Below, piece after piece: positions 8,818 through 16,606 of a stretch of DNA of 64,000 nucleotides. How positions within the stretch are numbered: position 1 is the stretch's first letter; the number at the start of each line of letters is the position of its first letter. A program made the translations under genes and the position numbers. The DNA lies in the NCBI GenBank assembly GCA_022768865.1, contig JALELH010000027.1:23725-87724 (forward strand). The letters run 5' to 3'. A model generated the notes under the pieces. The model had not been told where the DNA came from and did not search any database. It was given only the letters and a program-made list of their open reading frames with translations. This DNA comes from Spirochaetia bacterium. Lineage in GTDB: Bacteria > Spirochaetota > Spirochaetia > Treponematales > Treponemataceae.

Positions 8818-10140
8818 ATGCGGATAGAATCCGACGGAAGTTCAGCAAAGAAGGTAAAGTTGACAGCCTGTGGTTTTATGGGCCTGTCTCACATTCTTTA
8901 CCTCAAGCAGTATTTGAAAGGTGGACTTTTTGCAGCAGTAGAAGTTCTTTTCCTTTGTTATTTGCCAACAGTATGTAAAAAGGTTTACGACCTTATTACC
9001 CTTGGTGATCCACAGCCGGATGTTCCCCTTAAGTTACGCAGCAATTCCATGTTTATGCTTATTGACGGAATCCTTATGCTTTCAATAGTTGCTGTTTTTG
9101 CAATCCTTTACTGGATTTCCGTAAAAAGTGCTGAACGCGGCTACAGGGAATATACAAGAACAAAGAGATTTGTTACCCAGAAAACTTCAATGACAGAAAT
9201 CGGAAGCAATGCATTCCCTATTTCAGGACTTGCACCTTGTGTCCTAATGCTTCTTGTTTTTGTTGTTGTTCCTTTGCTTTTCAGCGTTTGTGTTGCATTT
9301 ACAAACTATTCTGCACCAGAACATATTACACCAAAAAATACTGTAGACTGGGTTGGTTTTGATAACTTTAAGGATTTGCTTTTAGGCGGAACTACATGGT
9401 CAAAGGGTTTTGCACGCATTGCAGTGTGGACTTTAGTATGGGCAGTTGCTTCAACATTTACATGCTACTTCTGCGGACTTCTTGTTGCAGTTCACCTTAC
9501 AGAAAGCGGCGTTCGTTTTTCTTCTGTTTTCAGGTTCATCTTTATTTTGCCTTATGCCGTTCCTTCTGTTATTACAATGATTTTGTGGAAGCACATGCTT
9601 AACGGAACATTCGGTATCGTAAACAGAACACTTCAGGCTTTGGGAATTTTAAGGCTTGACCAGACAATTCCATGGCTTGGTAACGCTAACCTTGCACAGC
9701 TTATGTGTGTCGTAATCAATCTGTGGGCCGGTTTCGGTTACTTTATGATGCTTTCTATGGGAACAATGACGGCAATTTCAAAAGACATGTATGAAGCTGC
9801 AAAAATTGACGGTGCTTCAAGCTTCCAGACTTTAAAGAGCATTACACTTCCTCTTGTTCTTTACCAGACAATGCCTTTAATCATCATGAGCTTTACACAC
9901 AACATTAACAACTTCGGAATCATCTTCTTCCTTACAGGCGGAAACCCTGTTGTAAAGGACAGCACGACAACAATGGCCGGTGGAACAGATATTCTTGTTA
10001 CATGGATTTACAAGCTTACAATCACTTTGCAGAAATACAATTATGCTTCAGTTATTGCTGTTTTAATCTTTGTTGTTCTTGCTCCGTTTGCAATCTATCA
10101 GTTCAGAAATACAAAAGCTTTCAAGGAAGGTGAAGTATGA
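8818..10140 (+). CDS. Sugar ABC transporter permease (MalF type)
   Basis: Inner-membrane permease of the oligosaccharide importer, 440 residues. It has an N-terminal extension with two extra membrane helices (about 35-55 and 80-105), then a MalF-like core with FVVVPLLFSVCVAFTNY, a periplasmic segment containing VGFDNFKDLL, and the ATPase-coupling EAA motif EAAKIDGASSFQTLKSITLP. It overlaps the MalG-type gene by 4 bases (ATGA), implying translational coupling. No ATPase gene is linked, so a shared MsmK/MalK-type ATPase elsewhere in the genome must energise it. Confidence 0.92.
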   Translation: MRIESDGSSAKKVKLTACGFMGLSHILYLKQYLKGGLFAAVEVLFLCYLPTVCKKVYDLITLGDPQPDVPLKLRSNSMFMLIDGILMLSIVAVFAILYWISVKSAERGYREYTRTKRFVTQKTSMTEIGSNAFPISGLAPCVLMLLVFVVVPLLFSVCVAFTNYSAPEHITPKNTVDWVGFDNFKDLLLGGTTWSKGFARIAVWTLVWAVASTFTCYFCGLLVAVHLTESGVRFSSVFRFIFILPYAVPSVITMILWKHMLNGTFGIVNRTLQALGILRLDQTIPWLGNANLAQLMCVVINLWAGFGYFMMLSMGTMTAISKDMYEAAKIDGASSFQTLKSITLPLVLYQTMPLIIMSFTHNINNFGIIFFLTGGNPVVKDSTTTMAGGTDILVTWIYKLTITLQKYNYASVIAVLIFVVLAPFAIYQFRNTKAFKEGEV

Positions 10141-11036
10141 GTTCTACTAAATTAAATAATTCATTCCGCACAATTAATTTAACATTTTCTTACATTTTAT
10201 TTATTGTAATTTCCCTTATTGTTTTTTATCCTCTTGTCTATGTTGTTTCAGCTGCTTTTGCTCCCGGAAACAGCATTGCAAACCTGAGTATCATTCCTTT
10301 TGGAGACGGTCATGAAGTCCGCCTTTCAAGTGAACTGACGGTAAAAGCCGGAAACGGATTTACACTGGACCACTTTAAGTATCTTTTTACAAAAACAGAT
10401 TACTGGATGTGGTTTAAAAATACATTTTTTGTTGCATTGTGGACTACAGCTTTTACTGTTGTCATTTCTGCATTAAGTGCCTACGTTTTTTCACGCTTTA
10501 AGTTTGCATTCAAGCAGTCACTTTTAATGAGCCTTCTTATCCTTCAGATTTTCCCTTCATTTGTCGGAATGATTGCCATTTACGTAATCCTTATGCGTAT
10601 CGGCGGACTTGATACACTCTGGGGTCTTGTCCTTATTTATGTTTCAGGAAACATTCCGTATAACACATGGATGGTAAAAAGCTACATGGATACAGTCAGC
10701 AAGAATCTTGATGAAGCTGCACGCATAGACGGAGCAAGCCATTTAAGGACTTTCGGAACAATCATCCTTCCTGTAACAAGGCCTATCATTACGTTCCTTG
10801 CTGTTTCAAGCTTTACAGGCCCGTGGATGGACTTCATCTTCCCTAAGATGATTTTAAGAAGCCCTAACAAGCAGACACTTGCTCTTGGATTATTCTCTTT
10901 TGTTACTGACAAAAAGAATGAATTTACAAACTTTGCGGCAGGTGCTTTAGTTGTTGCCATTCCGTTTGTTATCTTCTTCCTCTTCAGCCAGAAAGCCATG
11001 ATGATGAGCATGAGCACGGCTGCAGTTAAGGAATAA
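10137..11036 (+). CDS. Sugar ABC transporter permease (MalG type)
   Basis: Second permease subunit, 299 residues with about six membrane helices. The coupling motif EAARIDGASHLRTFGTIILP is near residues 193-212. The periplasmic insert (FGDGHEVRLSSELTVKAGNGFTL) resembles MalG proteins. It begins inside the end of the MalF-type gene and is followed by a hairpin terminator, so it is the last transporter gene before the separately promoted GH35 gene. Confidence 0.92.
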   Translation: MSSTKLNNSFRTINLTFSYILFIVISLIVFYPLVYVVSAAFAPGNSIANLSIIPFGDGHEVRLSSELTVKAGNGFTLDHFKYLFTKTDYWMWFKNTFFVALWTTAFTVVISALSAYVFSRFKFAFKQSLLMSLLILQIFPSFVGMIAIYVILMRIGGLDTLWGLVLIYVSGNIPYNTWMVKSYMDTVSKNLDEAARIDGASHLRTFGTIILPVTRPIITFLAVSSFTGPWMDFIFPKMILRSPNKQTLALGLFSFVTDKKNEFTNFAAGALVVAIPFVIFFLFSQKAMMMSMSTAAVKE

Positions 11037-11052
11037 AATTACTGATAATGAT

Positions 11053-11085
11053 AAAGTGTGCAAACAGTTGCGCACTTTGTTTTTA
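11053..11085 (+). terminator. Terminator after the transporter genes
   Basis: AAAGTGTGC and GCGCACTTT pair over 9 bp (one G-U), with an 8-base loop, followed by GTTTTTAT. It separates the transporter operon from the GH35 gene. Confidence 0.75.
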
Positions 11086-11092
11086 TCCAAGG

Positions 11093-11106
11093 TCAACGCG
11101 TGTTGA
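11093..11106. promoter_or_regulatory. Operator-like palindrome before the GH35 gene
   Basis: TCAACGCGTGTTGA is a 14-base near-perfect palindrome overlapping the -35 box at 11103. The same half-sites occur at the promoter of the LacI-type regulator, so both are candidate sites for that protein. Confidence 0.65.
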
Positions 11107-11130
11107 CTTCTGCTAATTATCAGTTAGAAT
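11103..11130 (+). promoter_or_regulatory. Promoter of the GH35 gene
   Basis: TTGACT (11103-11108), 16-base spacer, TAGAAT (11125-11130), each 5/6 to consensus. The -35 shares bases with the operator-like palindrome. The predicted leader is about 130 bases. Confidence 0.6.
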
Positions 11131-11270
11131 TGATGGCAGAAGAAGAGGCTTGCTGAAAGTTATTTATCGGTAATTTTCAGCACTTGCAGTTTAACAGGCG
11201 TTGCACTTATAAACTGTAATACCGCCACCTTGGCTTGCCGTTTATACAGTGTTTTTTTACAGGAGTTCCT

Positions 11271-13439
11271 ATGACAGTTTATTCATACGACAACAAAAGC
11301 TTATTTAAAGACGGAAAAAGATGGTTCCCTATAATGGGAGAAATTCACTATTCCCGCTATCCTGACTGCGACTGGAAAGAAGCACTTCTAAAAATGAAGG
11401 AAGGCGGAGTAGACATTGTTTCTTCTTACGTTATCTGGATTCACCATGAAGAAATAGAAAATCAGTTTGACTGGACGGGCTGGAGAAATTTACGCAAGTT
11501 TGTAGAAACAATAAAGGAATGCGGCCTAACAATGATTCTGCGTATCGGACCATGGGTTCATGCAGAAGTTCGTCATGGCGGATTCCCTGACTGGCTTCTG
11601 GCTAAATGCCCTGATGCACGCAGCACAAACGGTGACAAATATTTTGCAGAAGTTGAAAAATGGTATAAGGCTGTTTACGAACAGGTTAAGGGGCTTTTTG
11701 TAAAGGATGGCGGACCGATTATCGGTGTTCAGATTGAAAATGAATATGGACATTGCGGTGGTCTTTCCGGTGCAGAAGGTGAACTTCACATGAAAAAGCT
11801 TGAAGCAATGGCAAGGGCAATGGGCTTTGATGCTCCTTTATATACAGCTACAGGCTGGGGTGGAGCAGTTACGGCCGGAATGCTTCCTGTAATGGGCGGC
11901 TATTGTGAAGCTCCATGGGACCCGCGCATAACAGAAATTGAACCTAGCGGAAATTACGTTTTTACACACGAAAGAAACGATCATGCCATTGGATGTGACT
12001 TTGGTATAGGAGAAACAATTACCTTTGACATGACAAAATATCCTTATCTTACTGCTGAACTTGGCGGTGGTCTTCAGGTTACACTTAAGCGCAGGCCTGT
12101 TGCTCAGCCAAAGGATATAGGCGGAATGAGTGTTGCCAAGATGGGCAGCGGATGTAATCTTCTTGGTTACTACATGTATCATGGCGGTCAGAATCCTGAA
12201 GGCAAGCTTACGACACTTGAAGAAAACATTGCCACAGGTTCCCTTAACGACATGAGCATTAAAAACTACGACTTCCGTGCACCTTTAGGTCAGTATGGAA
12301 TGCCAAACGGCACATACAACGAAATTAAACTTTATGCCATGTTTGTTCATGACTTTGGCGAAAAATTTGCTTCAACAGAAACTTATCTTCCTGAAAGCAA
12401 TCCTCTGACTGCATCAAATTTAAAAGACCTTAGGACAAGCTGGAGAAGCTATGACTGCAAGTGCGGAAAAAAACGCGGCTGGGTATTTGTAAGCGACTTC
12501 CAGCGCCGCAACAAAATGGCAGACCACAAAAATGTAGTCGTAGAAAACAAAGAATACAATGTTAAGTTCCCGGCACTTGATGTTTTAGACGGAGATTTCT
12601 TTTTTGTTCCATTCAACATGAAGTGCGGTCAGAATGAACTTGAAACTTCTTTGTGCACGCCTCTTTGCCGTCTGGACAATGAACGTCCTGCCTATGTTTT
12701 CTACAGCAATGCAAGGCCTGCAGGAAAAACTTTTGTTTCAGAAAGCAATGTTTGTTCTGCAGAGAAGGCAGACAAAGCATATTACCAGTTTGCCGGAAAC
12801 GCAGCTGATACTGAAGACATTGTAACTTTGACAAGGGAAGATGCAGAAAAGGCACATAAGGTTTGTGCCGGCGGAAAGCAGTATGTCCTTATTACAGACA
12901 ATGTTATGTACCAGGAAAATGAAGGCGGCAAAACTGTTCTTAACTTCCAGACAGACGGGGAAGCAGAATTTAAGGTTTTCCCTGCTTTGGGAAAAGTTCC
13001 TGAGGGCTTTGAAAGAAAGGAAGATAGCAACGGTTTTGCTCACTATGTAAAAGCCGGAATCAAAAAAGATGCACCTGCAGTTTCATTTGAAAAAATCAGT
13101 GACAACGAAAAGACTGCAGCTTACAAAATCAGGGTTGCTTCTTTTGAAAACCTTGAAGATGCCTTCATTGACATTGCATACACGGCAAACTGTGCACGCC
13201 TTTACGAAAACGGAAAATTAATCGACGATGCAATCTACGCAGGAGACGATTATCCGTGGTCCATCGGCTTAAAACGCTATGGCAAGGGCGCACACGAATT
13301 TATTCTTGAACTAGATTCACTTGAAAAGGGCGCAAAAGTCTTTATTGAAAAATGGCCTGACTTTGGCAGCAGTTCCTCCCTTAAGGCTGTCAGGGAAATT
13401 AAGGCAAAAGCTTTTGTAAACAGCAAAGTGATTTTGTAG
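11271..13439 (+). CDS. GH35 beta-galactosidase-like glycoside hydrolase
   Basis: Predicted cytoplasmic beta-galactosidase of family GH35, hydrolysing imported galactosides. The start at 11271 (MTVYSYDNKSLFKDG) is chosen because AGGAG lies 8 bases upstream; an in-frame ATG at 11235 lacks a ribosome-binding site. This gives 722 residues without a signal peptide. The barrel has GEIHYSRYP, RIGPWVHAEVRHGGFPDWL and QIENEYG, with E158 the likely acid/base. E263 in LTAELGGG is the likely nucleophile, but its context departs from the usual TEFWTGW type, so this is a divergent member. It has its own promoter and operator. Confidence 0.87.
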   Translation: MTVYSYDNKSLFKDGKRWFPIMGEIHYSRYPDCDWKEALLKMKEGGVDIVSSYVIWIHHEEIENQFDWTGWRNLRKFVETIKECGLTMILRIGPWVHAEVRHGGFPDWLLAKCPDARSTNGDKYFAEVEKWYKAVYEQVKGLFVKDGGPIIGVQIENEYGHCGGLSGAEGELHMKKLEAMARAMGFDAPLYTATGWGGAVTAGMLPVMGGYCEAPWDPRITEIEPSGNYVFTHERNDHAIGCDFGIGETITFDMTKYPYLTAELGGGLQVTLKRRPVAQPKDIGGMSVAKMGSGCNLLGYYMYHGGQNPEGKLTTLEENIATGSLNDMSIKNYDFRAPLGQYGMPNGTYNEIKLYAMFVHDFGEKFASTETYLPESNPLTASNLKDLRTSWRSYDCKCGKKRGWVFVSDFQRRNKMADHKNVVVENKEYNVKFPALDVLDGDFFFVPFNMKCGQNELETSLCTPLCRLDNERPAYVFYSNARPAGKTFVSESNVCSAEKADKAYYQFAGNAADTEDIVTLTREDAEKAHKVCAGGKQYVLITDNVMYQENEGGKTVLNFQTDGEAEFKVFPALGKVPEGFERKEDSNGFAHYVKAGIKKDAPAVSFEKISDNEKTAAYKIRVASFENLEDAFIDIAYTANCARLYENGKLIDDAIYAGDDYPWSIGLKRYGKGAHEFILELDSLEKGAKVFIEKWPDFGSSSSLKAVREIKAKAFVNSKVIL

Positions 13440-13471
13440 CATAGGGGAATTTAGAATTCTCTTTCTAACCT

Positions 13472-13505
13472 TGGGCTGTCTGAAAAATCAGGCAGCCCTT
13501 TTTAT
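13472..13505 (+). terminator. Terminator after the GH35 gene
   Basis: GGGCTG and CAGCCC arms extended by CTGA/TCAG, with an A-rich loop, followed by TTTTTATTT. It is 33 bases after the stop codon. Confidence 0.85.
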
Positions 13506-13574
13506 TTGCTTTTTAACTTTATATTTAGTATATTGGAATTAGGTTAATCTAAACTAACATATATTGAGGTCTCT

Positions 13575-16085
13575 ATGCAAAAGTTTAACGTTACCGGTAT
13601 GTCATGTGCTGCATGTTCTGCAAGGGTAGAAAAGGCAGTTTCAAAAGTTGAAGGCGTGCAAAAATGTTCCGTAAACCTCCTTGCTGAAACCATGTCAGTA
13701 GAAGGAACGGCAGCAGATGATAAAATAATTTCTGCCGTAGTCAATGCAGGCTATGGCGCTTCCGTTCAGAATGAAGAAGAACTTTATTCCGCCAAAAACA
13801 AGGACACGGAAAAACAGGAAATAAACAGAATCGGCAGGCGCCTTGTTTCATCTGCCGTAATTTTAATCCTGCTCATGTATATCACCATGGGCTACGGAAT
13901 GTTTGGTTTTCCAATGCCTTCATTCTTAGCAAATAATTCTTTTGTGCTTTACCTTTTGCAGCCTGTTCTTGCAGGAGCAGTTTTAATAATCAACAGAAAG
14001 TTTTTTATAAACGGAACTAAAGCAATAGTTTCCCTTGCACCTAATATGGATTCCCTTGTGGCACTTGGTTCAGGCGTTTCATATATATATTCAATGTATG
14101 TTTTGGTTTCCATGTTCATTCATAAAGCAGGCGGAAGCTCTGTTCATGGTGAACATCTTTATTTTGAAAGTGCAGCCATGGTTGTAACCCTTATAACCTT
14201 AGGCAAATATCTGGAAGCAATTTCTAAAGGCAAGACAACGAGTGCCGTAAAGTCACTTATGAAGCTTGTGCCTGACTTTGCAAATGTTATTCGTGATGGC
14301 AATGAAGTAAAGGTAAAGACTTCTGACCTTGTAAAAGGCGATGTAATTGTTTTGCGTTCCGGCAATCAGATTCCTGCAGACGGAATACTGATAGAAGGAA
14401 ACATTTCTGCTGATGAATCTTCACTAACCGGTGAAAGCATGCCTGTAGAAAAAGGAACAGGCAGCAAAGTTTTTGCATCAACCCTATGCGTAAACGGCTT
14501 TGCTAAAATCCGTGCAGAAAAAACAGGCCAGGACACAGGCTTTGCAAAAATAATCCGCCTTGTAACGGAAGCTTCTTCCTTAAAGGCACCTGTTCAGCGC
14601 ATTGCAGACAAGGTTGCAGGCGTATTTGTTCCTGCCGTAATTTTAATTGCCCTTTTGACTTTTGCCGTCTGGTTTGCATTAGGCCGCGATTTGTTTTTTG
14701 CACTGAACAGGGCAGTAAGCGTTTTAGTCATAAGCTGCCCTTGTGCTTTAGGGCTTGCAACTCCTGTGGCCATAATGGCAGGCTGCGGTGTAGGTGCTAA
14801 AAGCGGAATACTGTTTAAAACATCAGCTGCCCTTGAAAATGCAGGCCGCATAAAATTAATTGCTTTCGACAAAACTGGAACATTGACAAAGGGCGTTCCG
14901 GAAGTTACGGATGTTCTTGCTTCAGAAAATATTTCAGAAGATGAACTTTTAATCCTTGCTGCTTCCGTAGAAAGTTTAAGCAGCCATCCTCTGGCAAAGG
15001 CAATTGCAGGAAAGGCAAAAGATAAAAAACTTTATGCTGCAGAAGACTTTAAGAATGTCCAGGGCGGGGGAGTCAGTGCAATTGTAAAAGGTCAGAAAAT
15101 ATTTGGAGGCAATGCCGCTTTCATAGGTTCCTGCTGCAAAGAAAAAATTGATGAAGAAAAACTTAAAGCCCTTGCCCGGCAGGGAAAAACTCCCGTTATC
15201 TTTGCAACGGAAGAAAAGGTTCTCGGCATTTTGGCACTGGCGGATTCCTTAAAGGAAGATGCTGTTTATGCAATAAAGGAATTTGCAAAACTTGGAATAG
15301 ACTCTGCCATGATAACGGGAGACAACCAGGTTACAGCCGGGGCCATAGCTTCAAGGCTTGGCATAAAAAAAATATTTGCAGAAGCAAAGCCTGATGAAAA
15401 GTCAGCAATAATTGCCAGGTTAAAGAAAGAATACGGCAGGGTTGCCATGACCGGAGACGGAGTAAACGATGCAGTAGCTCTTTCAGGTGCAGACATAGGA
15501 ATAGCCATTGGTGCAGGAACAGACGTTGCCATAGATTCTGCAGATTTAGTCCTTGTAAACAGCCGGGTAATGGATGCCTATAATGCCGTTGCATTGAGCA
15601 GAAAAACACTGGCAATAATTCATCAGAACCTTTTCTGGGCATTTATTTACAACATACTGCTTATTCCCCTTGCTGCAGGCTGCCTGTATCCTGTTTTAGG
15701 CTGGACCCTTAACCCAATGATTGCCGCAGCCTGCATGAGCATTTCAAGTTTCAGCGTCGTAACCAATGCCTTAAGGCTTAATTTTTTTAAGGTGAAGAAA
15801 ATCAATAAAGCGGAAGGAATGGCCGATAAAAATACCGTTAAAATCAGTGTAAAAACTGAAACCACCATGCAGGAGGAAAACACCATGGAAAAGACATTTA
15901 ACGTAGAAGGAATGATGTGCACTCATTGTGAAGCACACGTAAAGGAAGCTCTGGAAAAAGTTCCGGGCGTAACGGAAGCAGTGGCAGACCATAATGCAAA
16001 AAAAGCAACGGTTAAGCTTTCTGCACCTGTAGATGATTCTCTGCTTAAGGCTGCCATTGAAGGTGCCGGCTACAAAGTTGTATAA
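13575..16085 (+). CDS. copA: Copper-exporting P-type ATPase with fused C-terminal CopZ-like domain
   Basis: P1B-type ATPase pumping Cu(I) across the inner membrane, 836 residues. The order is an N-terminal HMA domain with GMSCAAC (about 8-14), membrane helices, TGES actuator motif, CPC metal-binding site at 388-390, DKTGTLT phosphorylation site at D432, and MTGDGVNDA near 625. After the last helix pair a linker of about 35 residues leads to a second HMA domain with GMMCTHC. The C-terminal domain begins at a perfect internal SD-ATG (AGGAGG 15871-15876, ATG 15885), so a free 66-residue CopZ could also be made. C-terminal HMA fusions are unusual in CopA. No copper regulator gene is adjacent. Confidence 0.94.
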   Translation: MQKFNVTGMSCAACSARVEKAVSKVEGVQKCSVNLLAETMSVEGTAADDKIISAVVNAGYGASVQNEEELYSAKNKDTEKQEINRIGRRLVSSAVILILLMYITMGYGMFGFPMPSFLANNSFVLYLLQPVLAGAVLIINRKFFINGTKAIVSLAPNMDSLVALGSGVSYIYSMYVLVSMFIHKAGGSSVHGEHLYFESAAMVVTLITLGKYLEAISKGKTTSAVKSLMKLVPDFANVIRDGNEVKVKTSDLVKGDVIVLRSGNQIPADGILIEGNISADESSLTGESMPVEKGTGSKVFASTLCVNGFAKIRAEKTGQDTGFAKIIRLVTEASSLKAPVQRIADKVAGVFVPAVILIALLTFAVWFALGRDLFFALNRAVSVLVISCPCALGLATPVAIMAGCGVGAKSGILFKTSAALENAGRIKLIAFDKTGTLTKGVPEVTDVLASENISEDELLILAASVESLSSHPLAKAIAGKAKDKKLYAAEDFKNVQGGGVSAIVKGQKIFGGNAAFIGSCCKEKIDEEKLKALARQGKTPVIFATEEKVLGILALADSLKEDAVYAIKEFAKLGIDSAMITGDNQVTAGAIASRLGIKKIFAEAKPDEKSAIIARLKKEYGRVAMTGDGVNDAVALSGADIGIAIGAGTDVAIDSADLVLVNSRVMDAYNAVALSRKTLAIIHQNLFWAFIYNILLIPLAAGCLYPVLGWTLNPMIAAACMSISSFSVVTNALRLNFFKVKKINKAEGMADKNTVKISVKTETTMQEENTMEKTFNVEGMMCTHCEAHVKEALEKVPGVTEAVADHNAKKATVKLSAPVDDSLLKAAIEGAGYKVV
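15885..16085 (+). CDS. Putative independently translated CopZ-like copper chaperone (internal start)
   Basis: In-frame internal reading of the copA tail: 66 residues starting MEKTFNVEGMMCTHC, the full length and sequence of a free-standing CopZ/HMA chaperone. The CxxC motif (C12, C15) binds Cu(I). AGGAGG at 15871-15876 lies 8 bases before ATG 15885, an optimal site and stronger than the one before copA itself (GAGGTCTCT). It looks like a formerly separate copZ joined to copA by loss of the copA stop codon while its translation signal was kept. Whether it is translated separately is inference. Confidence 0.55.
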   Translation: MEKTFNVEGMMCTHCEAHVKEALEKVPGVTEAVADHNAKKATVKLSAPVDDSLLKAAIEGAGYKVV

Positions 16086-16099
16086 AACTTCACTGGCAT

Positions 16100-16282
16100 G
16101 GTGCATGAAGCATTCTCGTGAGAGTGTATCATTCAACCTCACGAGGGTGTAAAGTATACCCTTACGAGAGTGTATCATGCACCCTCACGAGGGTGTAAGG
16201 TACACCCTTACAGGAGTGTAATATACACCCTATTAGGGTGTAACATTCACCCTTATAAGAGTGTATCGTTCATTCTGCTAGG
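16100..16282. repeat. Array 1: eight 23-bp units of alternating inverted half-sites
   Basis: Eight consecutive units begin at 16100, 16123, 16146, 16169, 16192, 16215, 16237 and 16260 (seven of 23 bp, one of 22). Each holds half-sites close to AGGGTGTA and TACACCCT, separated alternately by 3 and 4 bases, so every half-site can pair with either neighbour. Central units are most conserved and the ends decay. There are no unique spacers, so it is not CRISPR, and no open frame runs through it. It lies 14 bases downstream of copA. Confidence 0.9.
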
Positions 16283-16484
16283 CTGAATCATTCATTATAA
16301 TTCATTTATATCAAAGTTCACCTTTGTGCCGAATTACCGCGCTTTTTCTGTAATCATCTTTATATCTTCTTTGCTTACTTCTGTTTCTTTTTCTTAAAAC
16401 TAAGAATTTATTTATAGGTTTACATTCGATCTAATATAAAAATCTATCATTTTGTTTGTAAATTCATAATAACAGGATATTTTC
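16283..16484. other. AT-rich non-coding gap upstream of the isomerase promoter
   Basis: Completes the 520-base gap between copA and the isomerase gene. Apart from the repeat array, promoter and operator I see only decaying repeat-like text near 16283-16310 and no open frame with a ribosome-binding site. Confidence 0.5.
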
Positions 16485-16513
16485 TTGACAATTGGACATA
16501 GTGGTATTATATT
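16485..16513 (+). promoter_or_regulatory. Promoter of the isomerase gene
   Basis: TTGACA (16485-16490), exactly 17 bases, TATATT (16508-16513): perfect -35 and 5/6 -10. The operator palindrome begins 5 bases downstream, over the expected start site, so repression is likely strong. Confidence 0.8.
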
Positions 16514-16518
16514 CAATA

Positions 16519-16534
16519 TGGCAACCGGTTGCCA
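16519..16534. promoter_or_regulatory. LacI/GalR-type operator at the isomerase start site
   Basis: TGGCAACCGGTTGCCA is a perfect 16-bp palindrome with a central CG, the form bound by LacI-family repressors. It differs from the TCAAC/GTTGA type, so the LacI regulator in this window is probably not its ligand. Confidence 0.75.
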
Positions 16535-16606
16535 AAAATTAATCGGAATTCTTAGGATCTGTTCAGGGGAACAGAAAAACATATCCACTTAAGGAGCAAA
16601 CACACT

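Noticed and set aside
16100..16282. Array 1 as CRISPR
   Set aside because: There are no unique spacers, the units are 23 bp and internally palindromic, and no cas gene is in the window.
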